Assembly (NCBI GenBank): GCA_014529385.2
Contig: CM043956.1
Location: 84,435,721-84,499,720 of the forward strand
DNA from: Adiantum capillus-veneris
Taxonomy: Eukaryota; Streptophyta; Polypodiopsida; Polypodiales; Pteridaceae
Reading direction: 5' to 3'
Length of the DNA: 64,000 nucleotides
The translations under genes and the position numbers were made by a program. The notes under the pieces were generated by a model. The model saw only the letters and a program-made list of their open reading frames with translations, did not search any database and was not told the origin of the DNA. This document shows, one piece after another, positions 10,414-23,394 of the stretch (position 1 is its first letter; every line of letters starts with the position of its first letter).

Positions 10414-12840
10414 CTATGGACAAGATTTTAAGATTGTCTCGTTTCCAGATAAAGTGGTATTCATAGTTACCCCATTACAGGGATTGCGTAGTAGAATTGA
10501 GATTTTAAGATTGTTTCCACGAAATAGTTGTAAGTGAGTGGCTTTCCAAGCGATGTTTTTGAAAATGATAGTAGGGCAATTGACAGCTTTATCAAGAACA
10601 ACAACAAACCAATTTTGTGCGAGCTTAAATTTTAAGTTGAGGTCAGGTGTGATCCAAGTGCTATCAATAGACAACCATTTATGTGGTAAAAGAGTTACTT
10701 TCTCTAGAAAATATTGTCGAGCCGAATTGGTTAAGTCTAGTAGGACTATCTTCTCCAGTATTGGCCAAGTTAGTCAAACAACTAAGTAAAGATGATAGGG
10801 CAAGGTAGGGGCTTTTGGAAAAAAATTGGAATGTGATTCAGTCCTTTCGCCGTGAATTTTTGGATTGTAGGATCATTAATAACCTTGAGATCACAAGTGC
10901 AAACATACCTACCTAAATCCCAAAATCAATACAAAAAGTTTTAAAGTTATCACAAGCACATTCAGGGATATTATTGTGACGTAGAAATCATTGTTGTAAA
11001 CTAAACTTTTAATAGGTTGATGATAAATCTAGCCAATAAGGACCTTATCTAACATTTTATGGTTTCCAAAAAGTAGATCAAAATACTCACAGAAGATAGA
11101 CTTGGGCGAAAACAATCCAAAAGTTCATTCTTGTACAAACAGTGTATATAGATGAGATCTGTCGTAGAAATATTTTTTGAGAGACGCCTCCTTCCACAAG
11201 GGCCAAAAATTTCTTGCAAGGTAAAGACGATTACAAAAGTCAAGGGGGTGACGGATAGGTGTGTTTCTTCCTCTTCCTCTAGTAAATCTTTGAGACTTTC
11301 CTCTATTAAAGCTAGCAAAAGTGCTAGGTGTTAGAAAATATGTGAAGGAGTTGTTGGGGGTGGTTAAAGGGTTGGGTCTTTCCAGTGAGTGGGAATCATC
11401 ATCTTCAATGCAAGGCTTGAGAAATCTAGTAATAACTTTAACTTCTTTGTAATTGGCATAAGTGGTGAGATAAGTGCTTGGCTCATTAGATTTAAGCTCT
11501 TTAAGATTATCAAGCATAAGGCCGCAAAAGATGTTAAAAGAAATTTGAGCAACAACTAGTGGTTTGGCTTGCCCATCCAACCAAGAAAAAATAAGTGATA
11601 AGTGAAAGTCCATCGGCTTCTTAGGAAAGAGTTGTTCTACGTGATTGGGAATAAACCAAATTGCATGGTCAAACCACATAATACTAAAATCACATGAGGC
11701 TTTGGGGTTCAGAAACTTGCATACACATTTTAGGTAAGGTAAAAAAACATTTCAAATGGAGTGAGTATAGAAGTTGGGATTGCTTTTAGTAAACTCCATA
11801 TTCCCTTTTGTACAAATATATAGACCAACATTAGACAAACATTTGGAGTGGTCAACAAAGTTGAGGCTAAAGGGCGCTTTGATGAGTTCCCCTTTGTCCA
11901 AGAACTGCTTGCCTTTTAGAACCTTGAGTGTGTAGTCCTCCATAGCGGAAGCAGGGAGGTTGGCTAGATACACCCATGTTTCACTTAGGATAGGTTCCAA
12001 AAAAGCTTCATTGGGGAGGACCCAAAGTTGATGGAAAACTCTGAATGATTCAACTTCTTTTTGTCTTACTGGCAGAAAGGGGAAGACCTTGGAAACTTTG
12101 GGGACCATCTCTAACAAGTTAGAGTCACTAAGGGAGCAAAGGTTGTTTTGAAATTCTTTGACATCTTCAAAAGTATCAACATCCCTGTAGAAGATATCGC
12201 CAATTTGTGGGATAGCAGGTGTACTGTGGGTACTAATAAAAGTTGGATTGAGACCGCAGGTTTTTTTAAGAAAGGTGGACAACTCATTTCCAGAGGAAGA
12301 GAACTGAGCTAGATCCTAGTTGTATTTTAAAGTAAGTAGAGGTAATTGGGAAATGTATTGGGAGATCATAACAACACCATCCTTACAATCCTTGTCTAAA
12401 GTGGCCAAGATTTTAACCCAATCATTAAAAAAGAGCATATGTAAAATAGAAGATTTTTTGTCAGAAGCCAATGAAGATTCGTAGATAAGTTGCGATGCTT
12501 CCAAGCTGCTTCTACATCTCAAGACTAGGGAAGTTGCCATAGAAAGAGGTTCAAAAGTTAACTCTAGACCTTGGGAGAGTGATGAGGCCTATAACAAACG
12601 GTTTTGATGAGTTAGAAAGAGATTATTTAGGGTAGGAGATTAAAAAACTTTTAGCCTTTAATCTAGGGATGGCCTTTTATGTAAAGTCTAATTTGTTCTA
12701 GAATCCTTGCATGTTTCTCCAAGTTCTGGATGACTCTCATGCGAGCAGTCATTTCAAACTGAGTGTGATCCTGAAAGATTATGGAAAAATCAAGGTTGTT
12801 AAAGGTGGATTCAATTGCAAACCTAAAATCCGCAAAGTCA
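10414..12840 (-). pseudogene. Unidentified decayed ORF of ~700 codons
   Basis: Long protein-like pieces lie in one reading frame on the minus strand: 12540-12316, 12282-11752, 11679-11125 and 10674-10414. They are separated by isolated in-frame stops (TAG at 12316-12318, TGA at 11752-11754, TGA at 11125-11127). Another coding-like piece (about 12840-12665, including HTQFEMTARMRVIQNLEKHA) lies upstream, perhaps an earlier exon. One part is arginine/glycine-rich (RGKSQRFTRGRGR), suggesting nucleic-acid binding. I do not recognise the family. A decayed transposon gene is most likely. It shows no clear similarity to the four genes of the 31.6-41.6 kb transposon. Confidence 0.55.
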
Positions 12841-13077
12841 AAAGACTATGATCTCCGTGAGCAAGAATGTTGAACTATAGTCTAAGAGGGACCGCCTAAC
12901 ACCAGCCAACCTAATTAGGAATCATAGACAATAGGTCCGACTTAGCTCTATAGTCCAAACACATCTCTAAAGCTAGCGTGCAAATTCCCTTAGAAAACTG
13001 GGAGAGCCTTGTGTTTAGGATATGTTTTACATTAATAAATATACACAAACGAACATAAAATTTCAAAAGACAACTGG
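12841..13077. other. Non-coding stretch
   Basis: Nothing recognised between the decayed ORF and the solo LTR. Confidence 0.4.
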
Positions 13078-13083
13078 GTTTAG

Positions 13084-14673
13084 TGTAACATTTAATGGCC
13101 TAAAATCTTATGTGTAGCGGAATTTAGCATGAACATAGTGGGCATTTCATTAGAATAGATTCCTAATGAGAATTACAAGAGTGCTTGGGTGGAGAGAGCA
13201 ACAAAAAGCATAACACCTAGTTAGATAGCATCGACAATACTTTCAAAAGAGAGAGATATTAAGCTATTGACAACAGTTGAGGACCGGATTTGCATGGAGC
13301 CGGTCCCCCCTCCAAAAGGCTTTGTATTATGGTTTCTCCCATCAAGAGAGACATTGTACAATAAAATTCTTTGTGTTCCTTCAAGACTAGCTAGTGCAAT
13401 GAAGATGGAAGCTTCATACACCAAGCAAAACACTTAATCAAACACAACTTGAATTATCCCCGTTCTCAGACCCAAGACCTCACACACCTTCGAAGATGGT
13501 GAGAGCTAGCAGGGTATGAGAGTAGATTGAGAGGAAAAAGAAGTATCTTACGAGAAAGATGTACATCTCCTCACATAATCACTCATATTAGCATAGCTTA
13601 GCTTAGTAATTAGCTTGGTAGAGAAGATGAGCATGCATTGAAGCTTGGCTCTTGGTTGGATTTGCATCCACATGCCAAGAGAGTGTTGATGTAGGCTTCT
13701 ATCTCACAAGCTTGGAGTAGGTGATGAGCTCTCCATTAAAGCTTGGGAGGAGATAGAGTATTCTTCCTTCACACATGGTCAAGTGTGAGTGTGTGTGTGT
13801 CAATGCCAAGCAAAAATCAGCCCCCCCTCTCTCTTGGGCGAGCCCTAGCTGCTAAATAGGTCTGGCTTTTGCCTCATTGGACCTCCCCAGGTCAAGCCAA
13901 TAGGAATTAAGCAGCATAAGTGATAGCCTTCTGACATGTGTCCCCCTTTCCCCTTTTGTGAGAGCTTCAGGTAATTAAATAATTAAACTAAACTCTCATT
14001 GGACCCCTTTGCCTCCTGGCCAATAGGAATCAGGCAAGCCATGGGGCTCCTGAATGCTCATTGGACCCCTTGGGAGACTGCCCAATAGTCTTCTAGGAGA
14101 CTTAATTCTCATTGGTTTCTTTTATTAAATGTTTTTAAATTAATTAAACTAGATTTACTCTAGCTTAATTCTCATTGGTCCACTTCAAGGGTCTTCCAAT
14201 AGGAATTGGGCACACCTTGTGGGCATCTGGCCTAGGGAGCTGACATGTGTCCCTCATTCCCTTTGTGTAAAGGGAGCCTGTGTGTGTGTGTGTGGCTTTC
14301 TCTCTCATCTCCTACCTTTGGGGCTCGCCCCCTCCCATGTAGGGATGTGCAAAGACTTTTAGGGCACACACTAAGCATCCAATTTTCCCTAGGGTTGACC
14401 TTTGGACACAACCTTTGAATTTTGGAACCTTAGCATTTTGGAAGTCTTAATGGGCTGAACCTTAGGGTCTTTTTGGCCCATTGTTTCACATGGCTCTTTT
14501 GCAGATGGCCCCACCTTTGGATCCCTATTTTCCCTCCTTTGGATCCCTACTGTGGCCTGGTCTGCTAGCTTAACCAATATTCTAGCTTTTTCTCCTTGGC
14601 ACTTCCCCACATTAAATGATCAGTTTAATATGAGAAAATCATTTAGGAGAATTAGATATTGATTATTATGACA
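13084..14673 (-). mobile_element. Solo LTR of the Ty3/gypsy family at 17303-25377, inverted
   Basis: This is the reverse complement of the LTRs at 17303-19012 and 23747-25377, from TGTAACATTTAATGGCC (LTR 3' end) to ATTATTATGACA (LTR 5' end). No internal sequence is attached. The six bases before it (13078-13083) and after it (14674-14679) are both GTTTAG, so the target duplication is preserved. That indicates insertion followed by LTR-LTR recombination. The long CT tract of the other copies is absent here. Confidence 0.92.
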
Positions 14674-14679
14674 GTTTAG

Positions 14680-15169
14680 ACAAGTGAAAAGGGGTAGCAC
14701 AAAACAGCTCCACCTTTGGGTTATTTTTGTACATAGCTAAAAGAATGAGGTCTCATTCTAATGTTTATATACATGGGGTAATCGGAATTGATCTTTTCAA
14801 AAGTAGCAAGAGTCTAGTATAATAGTGACGGATAACAGCTAAGCCAAAATAATTTCAAGAAAGGATAAAGTCGTCACCTACATCCATTCAAACAAGACAA
14901 CATATATGCTAGCCTTGAATGCAATTTACAGGTGTCAATGGACTATATAAGTTGTTATTCATGTCCATCTTGCAAACTTTTTAACTTAAAAATTATTGTC
15001 CAAACTTAATCATTTATTCTTGTTTATGAATAGTCTAAGGTGTGAGTTCTTTTTAAGTTCTTTTTAAACTTGTAATGAAGAAAGTTAATCACTCCTTAAA
15101 GATACAAGTGCACTTATATAGGTTATAGATAAGGTTGTTATATATCACTTTAAAAAAAAAAACTTTAAA
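14680..15169. other. AT-rich non-coding stretch
   Basis: No gene or repeat recognised apart from short poly-A runs. Confidence 0.4.
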
Positions 15170-15612
15170 CAGCTATTTATACAAATAAAATTCTAATCAG
15201 AAGGCCACCACCCCTTTTGATCTAAGTGTGTTATTCCCAGTTTTTGCTCATAAAGAATTTTTAGTCTTTTATACCCATCATTTTGTGGTTTTATAGTTTT
15301 GACTGTATAGGTCTTTGAATGAGTCAAATGGTACCAAAAAAAATTTCTCCAAAAAAGACTATGTATAGACCATTCCAAAAATAGTCTTTTAATTTCATCG
15401 CCTAAAACCAGTAAGATACCACGGTAGAGTGTAGTATATCCTAGAGCATAAAGAACCAATGTTAAGCCTCGAAACCCAAATGCCATTGTATCCATAGTCT
15501 AGGATGTGCCATTTCAAGTGGGTATATACCCTAACAATAGAACTACTTTTCCCACTAGATCAAAAGACCATATTAAGATCAAAAGATCGAGGTACTGAAC
15601 CACTAACTTTGT
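15170..15612. repeat. Arm of a dispersed inverted repeat (partner 8170-8617)
   Basis: Reverse-complement copy of 8170-8617. The ORFs here (100 aa minus, 62 aa plus) are shadows of the repeat. Confidence 0.85.
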
Positions 15613-16107
15613 CCAATTTTGAAAAAATACAACCAGCTCAGCCTGTTTTAACTAAAAAATGTGGTAAGTATCATCTTTCCAAGACAATTTAAACTTTAAC
15701 TCAATAAATTTTTTGCGCGTTATCAGCTGAACAGTAAAAAATAGCCCGACAACCTATTATAAACCAAGCACGTGTTTGTGAAACAAAATTGTTTCATATT
15801 TACCTAAATGGTGAAATGGGAAAGAATAATAGCACTACCATGAGATAACCACATTGATCAAATCCCACATGTTACAAAACGAACTACTTTTTACTGTGTG
15901 CGTTAAAAAAAATATATTCTAGGCAATAGATTCAAATAGTAAGTATGATGAAAAAACCATACATGCACCAAGAAACCCACCTATTATGCATAACTGTCAA
16001 AGATACATCAAACCCAACATAAATACCAGTTATTTTTCCCCAGTGTAGAGTACAAAAAACGGTGCAAAATGTAATTATGCAGAACAAAGCCATTGCAGCA
16101 AGTTACC
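15613..16107. other. AT-rich non-coding stretch
   Basis: No gene recognised. Confidence 0.4.
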
Positions 16108-16439
16108 GACGTGAGAAGACACATCATGGTAAACCAACTCCATAGCACCACAATAAGCAAGCGAAAAGAAATCCCACACTCCTCACTTTCTCATATACAC
16201 ACAATACACAAAACAAGGCTAAGTGAGGGGCCAAAGCAACCCTGGTCTCCTTATATAGAAGGCCCAACAGGTGGAGGTGTCAAGTAATGCCATGTTTTGA
16301 CGATATTCCACATGATCTGCACATTTAGTCTAGCCTGAACCTCAAGGATCAAGAATGTGAGAAGTAGTCACCATGGTATTCAATGTAGGGGTTAAGTTAG
16401 GAGAGAGGTGGACTATCATATGCAACAAGCAAGTAGGTG

Positions 16440-16440
<1 letters not shown>
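16108..16440. repeat. Dispersed direct repeat (partner 9168-9500)
   Basis: Second copy of the 330-bp repeat, running into a (GA)n tract at about 16441-16484. Confidence 0.85.
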
Positions 16441-16487
<47 letters not shown>

Positions 16488-17297
16488 AGCATTGCGGTAT
16501 GACATTGGCAGTAATGAGGGGGTTGAACGCAGCAGTGGTGGATCTCTCTTCTTCGCGGTGTGGAATCCTTCACGGCAGCGAGCGTAGAGTGGTGAGTGAC
16601 GCACCCTTCCTCTCTTTGAGCTTTTTAGGTTAGCTTAGTTGAGTGCTTGCAGCCATCTATGGCTCGCACGATGCTCGACAAGTCCCTAGCTCCGAACGTG
16701 CGGTGGACGCACACAAAGAGGTTTGAAATTGGTGGTTAGGGTCTTTTTATAGTTATGTTAATTAACAAATGCTTGCATAAGAAAATGAATTCATGCGTTT
16801 TTCTGCACTTGTGTTCCTTTCTTTGTAGCAATAATTGTGAGTGATCAAACACTGCACTTGCACACAAATGATGAATCCTTTGTATCGATAATCCTTACTC
16901 TAGATCTTTCTCTATTTTATAATTTGTCATCCTCTTTTTTCCTTTCACATTTGTTTTGAATCAGGGTTGCTTTTTACTCCCATGTTTTGGGACATTTCAC
17001 CTTTATTTACGGGTGAAATTGTGAGCTACCCTTGAAAGAACTTCTCTAAAATGCCAATAATTTCATAAAAACTTGGAAATTTGAAGGGCAAGGGTTCCCA
17101 TCTAGATCAACCCTGTGCTGATGACATACATTTTTCAATTGAGAGAATTACATAGTTTCAACCAATGTTGCCAATTTACAATGGCATAGCAAAAGAAAGT
17201 TGACCGTGTCGAGCATTCACTAATAATTGACCTTATCAAATTATACCACGTATGGAGAAGAAAAAAATAAAATAAAATTTCTTACAAATTATGTACC
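16441..17297. other. (GA)n tract and non-coding stretch
   Basis: GA repeat to about 16484, then unannotated sequence with no convincing ORF up to the TSD of the gypsy element. Confidence 0.5.
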
Positions 17298-17302
17298 TCA
17301 TA

Positions 17303-18289
17303 TGTCATAATAACTAATATCTAATTCTCCTAAATGATTTTCTCTTGTTAAACTGATCATTTAATATGGGGAAGTGCCAGGGGAGAAAAAGCTAGAATAT
17401 TGGTTAAGCTGGCAGACTGGCCACAATAGGGATCGAAAGGAGGGAAAATAGGGATCCAACAGGGGGGGCCATTTGCAAAAGAGCAAGGTGCAACATTGGG
17501 CTTTAAAGACCCTAAGGTTCAGCCCATTAAGACTTCCAAAATGCTAAGGTTCCAAAAATCAAAAGTTGTGTCCAATGGTTAAGCTTAGGAAAATTGGATG
17601 CTTTGTGTGTGTGTGTACAAAAGTCTTCATGAATCCTACAAAGGAGGGCGAGAGCCTTGCAAGTAGGGGATGAGAGAGAAACTCACTCACTCACACACAC
17701 ACACACACACAGACACAGACACGCACACACGCACACACGCACACACACACACACACACACACACTCACTCAAAAGCCTCCTTTACACAAAGGGAATGAGG
17801 GAAACATGTCAACTCCTTGGCCCAGATGCCCACAAGGTGTACTCAAACCTATTGGATGATATGGAGGTGGACCAATGAGAATTAGGCTAGAGTAACAAAT
17901 CTAGTTTAATTAATTTAAAGACAGTTAATAAAAGAACCAATAAGAATTAAGCTCTCTAGAAGACTATTGGACAATTTACCAAGGGGTCCAATGCGCATTC
18001 AGCAGCCCAATGGCTTGCCTGATTCCTATTGGCCAGGAGTCAAAGGGGTCCAATGAGAGTTTAGTTGCATTTATTAATTACCTAAATCTCTCACCAAAGG
18101 GAAAAGGGGGACATATGTCAGAAGGCTATCACTTATGCTCCTGAAATCCTATTGGCTAAGCATGGAGAGGTCCAATGGGGTGTCAGCAAGAGGAAATAGC
18201 ATGCGGGGTCGACCAAGAGAGAGAGGGGGCTGATTTTCTTAGGTCATTATCACACACAATCACACACAAGCTCATGTGTGAAGCAAGAA

Positions 18290-18346
<57 letters not shown>

Positions 18347-19012
18347 TCTCAAGCTTTAATGGAAAGCTTATCACCTACTCCAAGCTTGTGAGAAGGGAGG
18401 CCTACACTAACAACTCTTGGCTTTGTGATGCAAATCCAACCAAGAGCCAAGCTTCAATGCATGCTCATCTCCTCTACCATGCTAATTACTAATCTATGCT
18501 ATGCTAATATGAGTGATTATGTGAGGAGATGTACATCTTTCTTGTAAGACTACTCCTTCTTCCTCTCAATCTACTCTCATACCCCGCTAGCTCTCACCAT
18601 CTTCGAAGGTGTGTGAGGTCTTGGGTCTAAGACCGTGAGGGAATTGATGTTGTGTTTTATAAGTGTTTTGCTTAGTGCTTCAAGCTTCCATCTTCATTGC
18701 ACTAGCTAGTATTGAAGGAACATAAAGAATTGTATTGTAAAATGTCTCTCTTGATGGGAGAAACCTATAATACAAAGGATTTTGGAGGGGGGACTAGCTC
18801 CATGTAAATCCGGTCCTCAACTGTTGTCAATAGCTTAATTTCCCTCTCTTTTGAAGTATTGTTCATGCTATCTAACTAGGTGTTATGCTTTTTGTTTCTC
18901 TCTCCACCCAAGCACTCTTGTTATTCTCATTAGGAATCTATTCTAATGAAATGCTCATTATGTTCATGCTATTTTCCACTACACACAAGTTACTAGGCCA
19001 TTAAATGTTACA
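17303..19012 (+). repeat. 5' LTR of the gypsy element
   Basis: Begins TGTCATAATAAC and ends AATGTTACA immediately before the PBS. It contains (CA)n at about 17690-17764 and (CT)n at about 18293-18343, which differ in length from the other copies. Confidence 0.93.
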
Positions 19013-19013
19013 T

Positions 19014-19025
19014 TGGTATCAGAGC
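19014..19025 (+). promoter_or_regulatory. Primer-binding site
   Basis: TGGTATCAGAGC, complementary to the 3' end of initiator tRNA-Met, one base after the LTR end. Confidence 0.93.
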
Positions 19026-19373
19026 ACAAGGTTTTTCTTTTCTTGCTCAAGAAGGGAGGTCCTCAAGCTGGCTATAAATGGTTGGTATTATTAGTTGCAA
19101 TTGAGTAAGTAGAATAGGAATTTTTCAGCCTTGCAGTGCGCCTACCTTCTTGCAGATAACGGGGCATCACCGTTGAGAGCTATGGTCTTAATAGTGGACT
19201 CCTAGAAGCTTGACAGGAGCCAGTGCTGTTTTGGTGTTGAACGACCCTCTCTTCTATTCCTTGTAGTTAATTGTATTCAAGCCACGGGTACAGTGTGAGT
19301 GCTTTTTCTAAAGGGGTAAAGAAGAGTAGCAACTAGGGCTTGAAGTGCCAAAGTACACCTAAACATTGTTAGA

Positions 19374-20850
19374 ATGGTTGACAATAGTAAAGAGAGTGAA
19401 ATTAATATTGATAACTTTGGTTTTGCTAATGAGCATTCTATTAATGATGCCCCTATGCTTGTTAATTACCTTGTTTCTAGGTTTCAACAAGCCATGGGCA
19501 ATCCATCCCTCCAAAGTAAAGTGCAACGGAAGCTTCGTGCTCATGGAATTCTCCAAACTCCCCACCATGACAAGAGAGTACCTAGGAAGCCTCCTTGTGA
19601 GACTTCCAAAAGAGGCGTCTCTCCGATTCAAGAAGAAGAAGAGGATCCATACGAAGGGCTCAAAAATTTTCTTCTTGATGATGCATCTCCTTCCCAAAGG
19701 AGAATTTAAGAGCCCCCACCGAAGGAACCAGAAAGAAGTGAGTCTCCTGCCACTTCAACAGAGATGGATCCACGAAGACGGCGGGTTAAACACTCTCCAT
19801 CACCTCCAAAACCGAGAAGACCATCGCACACTTCTCCACACCATAATTTAAAGGGATGACAAAAAGCAAGAGAAGAAAAAGGCAAGAAAGAGGACACCCT
19901 CTTCTCCATCTTCTCCATCTTCTTCCTCTTATGAAAGTGATGGTGCAGACAAAGAAGAACAAGGCAAGAAAAAGGCGAGAAACAGGTCACCCTCTTCTCC
20001 ATCTTCCTTGAATTCTTCATCTTCTAAAGAAGGTGCTACAGACAAAGTCTTGGCCTTCATCCAACAATTCGATGCGGCGGTTGGAGATGAGGGCTTCAGG
20101 GAGTCCTCTAAGCTATGCCATGTAGCTATGCACTTTCAAAAATCCGGCAGGCAATGGTGGTCTAGCTTACGGGAAAATGGTGAAGCTCCATGAACATGGA
20201 AAGCTTTAAGAGCTTCCATTATGAAGCAGTTTTTGGCCACTGATGCAAAAGACAAAGTACTCACCGAATGGCGAAGCTTTAAGCTCTCTCCCTACAAATC
20301 CATTCACAAATATGTAGACAAGTTTTGGGATTTACATCTCAAAGCCATGTCTTTAAAAGGATGGATTTTGGAGCGCAAAAGCAACAATTTTGTGCAGGCT
20401 TAAGTGAAGAAATGGTGGAGTATGTCAACTCCCAAAGGCCACGCACCATATCCTGATTATACACCATACTATGGTGGCTTCTCGAATCAATTCCCAAACA
20501 GGGGCTAAGAGAAATTCTAAGACCACAAAAAACAAGGATTCCAATGAGCTTAAGGGGAAGGACAATGTCCAAAGGTATCCTAAGGGCAATTCCAACAAAG
20601 CTAAGGAGAAGGGAGTTTACAAAGGCAAAAACAAACTCTCTCTCCTGAAGAGCTTGAGCGTTATCACAAGGATAACCAATGTTTCAAGTGCGGCGAGCAA
20701 GGGCATGTGTACCACGCTTGTCCTCAAAAGAACACCCTCAATGAGCCTCCTAGAGCTACCTTGGTCAAAATCCAAGAAGAGGAAGATCACCACAAAGGAT
20801 CTCCTCTATGCCATGCTTGGGAAAAGGTAAGAGAACATGATGCTTTTATT
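19374..20850 (+). pseudogene. gypsy gag, broken
   Basis: Starts with an ATG ORF (MVDNSKESEIN...) and runs through several stops. 20100-20400 has the retrotransposon gag signature (QWWSSLRENG, then TWKALRASIMKQFLATDAKD and a Y-V-D-x-F-W-D-L segment). 20680-20721 encodes an intact CX2CX4HX4C zinc knuckle (CFKCGEQGHVYHAC). The role would be the virus-like particle and RNA packaging. Stops near 19707, 19855 and 20191 and frame changes show it is dead. Confidence 0.8.
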
Positions 20851-21800
20851 CTCTTTGACCTTGGTTCTACTCATAATTTCAGATCCAGAGAGTTGGCCAC
20901 CAAGCTAGGCATACAAGCTTACGAGATGGGAGATGTCCTACCCACAGATGGTGCTTTCAAGGGGCAAGGACCTAAAAAGTGGCTACCATCAAATAAGGAT
21001 AGTTGATCAAGATATTGTAAAGACCGCATTTTACATTGTCATGGCTTTTGGCTTGACCAATGCACGATCCACATTCAACCACTTGATGGAGAAGCTATTT
21101 AGGCCTCATCGAACCTTTACTGGAGTGTTCTTTGATGATATTATCATCTACTCTAATCCACTAGATGAACACAAGCAACACCTCCAGGTAATATTTCAAA
21201 TCTTAAGAGAGAATAAAGTTTCTGTAAATCAAAAGAAAAGTGAGTTTTTCTTATAAGAGATTCAGTATTTAGGTCACATTATCTCTTAAGATGGCATCCA
21301 AATGGATCCATCAAAGTTAGAGGTAATAAAAGGATGGCCTTTACAAAGGAATTTCATGAACTAAGAAGCTTTATAGGTATGTGTGCAAACTATAGACGCT
21401 TCATAGAAAAGTTCTCACAAATCACAAGACCATTACATGACCTAACAAAGAAAAACGTTAGGTATACATGGTCTGCCAAGGAGAACAATGCTTTCGAAAA
21501 ATTAAAGAAAAGCTTATCTCTCAACCTGTGCTTACACTGCTGGATCTCTCAAAGCCATTTGAGGTCCAATGTGACGCTTGTGGTGATTGCCTTGGAGCTA
21601 TTTTTTTGCAAGAAGGGCACACCATAGCCTATGAAAGTTGAAGGCTCGACCCTGTTGAGAAATCTCTAGGCATATATGAAAAGGAAATCCTCTCAGTCTA
21701 CATGCCTTAAGACTCATGGAAGCACTATTTATTGGGGACTCCTTTCATTCTACAAACGGATCACCAAAGCCTTAAGTACTTCATGACACAGACCAAGCTC
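20851..21800 (+). pseudogene. gypsy protease-reverse transcriptase-RNase H, internally deleted
   Basis: The protease shows ILFDLGSTHNF, where the usual active-site DSG/DTG is DLG. About 25 residues later, at 20950, the sequence jumps directly to the reverse-transcriptase motif DLKSGYHQIRI, skipping roughly the first third of the RT domain. The catalytic FDD (VFFDDIIIYS, about 21127-21156) is present. The YLGHIIS, L-R-S-F-I-G and NYRRFI motifs and an RNase H start (FEVQCDACGDCLGAIF) follow in shifting frames. Confidence 0.85.
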
Positions 21801-21817
21801 TCTGACAAACAAATAAG

Positions 21818-22980
21818 GTGGGAAAATTTCCTTTAAGAATTTCATTTCATATTGCTCACATTGCTGGCAAGCATAATCAAGTGGCCGATGCACTCTCAAG
21901 ACGGTCAAGAGTGAATGCGGTTTCCAGAGCAACTCACAATGATCTATCTTCTATGATAGATGAGTATGCTATTGATCCCAATTTTAGAGATGTGATTTCA
22001 GCCCTTTCACTAGGGAAGAAAGAAGAACCATTTACTTTACAAGATGGTTATCTTCTCTACGGAAATAGACTATGCATTACTAGCTCACTACGTGAAAAAG
22101 TAATGTATGAATCTCATGCTCCTCCTTATGTGGGGCATAGAGGGATTCAGTCTACCCTAAAAGGGATTGAAACATATTTCTATTGGCCTACCATGAAAGC
22201 AAACGTACAAGAGTATGTTTCTAAATGTGTGGTATGCCAAAAGATGAAGTTTGATAGAGGGAAGAAACCTAGATTGCTTCAACCTTTGCCAATCCCTAAC
22301 TCACCATGGGAGAGCATATCTATGGATTTTATCTTTGGATTGCCTAAGTCTATCCATGGGAATACGAGAATATGGACGATAGTAGACAGGTTCAGTAAAC
22401 AAGCTTATTTTATACTTGTCAAAAAGACTATCAAAGCCCATCAAATGGTATCCCTCTTCATATCACAAATCTTCAAGTACCATGGCTTGCCAATGTTCAT
22501 AGTGTCGGATAGTGATCCTAGAATGACCAGTAATTTTTGAAAGGGTCGCTTTGAGAATTTAGGGACAAGGCTAAACTTATCTTTGGCCTATCACCCGCAA
22601 ACGGATGGCCAAAGTGAAATAGCTAACCTAACCATTCTTGATCTACTGAAAGCCTATGTAATGGAAGTAGATCAAAGGTCCCAATGGGAGAAGTACCTAC
22701 CCTTAGTGGAGTATGCCTACAATAACACTGTACATACTTCCACGGGAAAAGCACCTTTTGAGTAATTGAGGGAAGATCAAAAAATCCCTTGCCACTTAAA
22801 GTACACGGGAAGATCTTCGCTGCAGATGAGTATAGCCGAGACCTACAAGAATCTTTCCAAAATATTAAGGATGCTATCTCTATCTCACAACAAAGGCAAA
22901 AGATTGCTGCTGATAAGCATAGAAGAGCCCAAGCCTTTAAAGAAAATGATTGGGTCTTACTCAAATTTCCCAAGGCTTAA
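21818..22980 (+). pseudogene. gypsy integrase, nearly intact
   Basis: The longest ORF (240 aa) begins in the end of RNase H (HIAGKHNQVADALSRR). It then shows the HHCC zinc domain (H-A-P-P-Y-V-G-H ... CVVCQ) and catalytic residues D (SMDFIFGLP), D (VSDSDPRM) and E (YHPQTDGQSEIAN). A stop (TGA) at about 22538-22540 and another near 22763 interrupt the frame. Confidence 0.85.
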
Positions 22981-22999
22981 TTAAGGCACACGACGGACA

Positions 23000-23394
23000 A
23001 GAATCCTACAGGACACCAAAAGTACTATGCTAAGTTAGCAAAAAGGTACTATGGTCCCTTCCAGATTCTTAGGCCAATCAATGAGATGGCCTATCAGCTC
23101 AAGTTTCCCAGCCATTGTCTCATTCATAATGCTTTCCATGTGAGCCTACGAAAGCCTTACAAAGGAGAGTCACCTCAAGAACCAACTATTGAAGACCCAC
23201 CGGAGATCGAGGACCAAGAAGAGGTGCTGTAGTCCGAGTCCATTCTCTGACATGAAGACAAGGTACTAAGAGGCGGTAAGACTATTCGATGATATCTTAT
23301 TAAGTTTAAGAATTATCCTTTAGAAGATGCTAGATGGATGCAAGGCATACAACTAAAGGATAACCTAAACCTTGTCAATGCTTACCTAGAGTAA
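23000..23394 (+). pseudogene. gypsy integrase tail and chromodomain-like end
   Basis: KLAKRYYGPFQILRPI and IHNAFHVSLRKPYKG are the conserved gypsy integrase tail. The end (R-Y-L-I-K-F-K-N-Y-P-L-E-D-A-R-W, preceded by a V-L-R-G-G-K pattern) has chromodomain layout: LVKWKGYP-like strand, E/D, then W. Several in-frame stops are present. Chromodomains steer integration to marked chromatin in chromoviruses. Confidence 0.7.

Noticed and set aside
10414-12840. Idea that the unknown ORF belongs to the H3-Ulp1 transposon
   Set aside because: No shared motif seen with any of the four genes of that element, and no copy of the TIR nearby.
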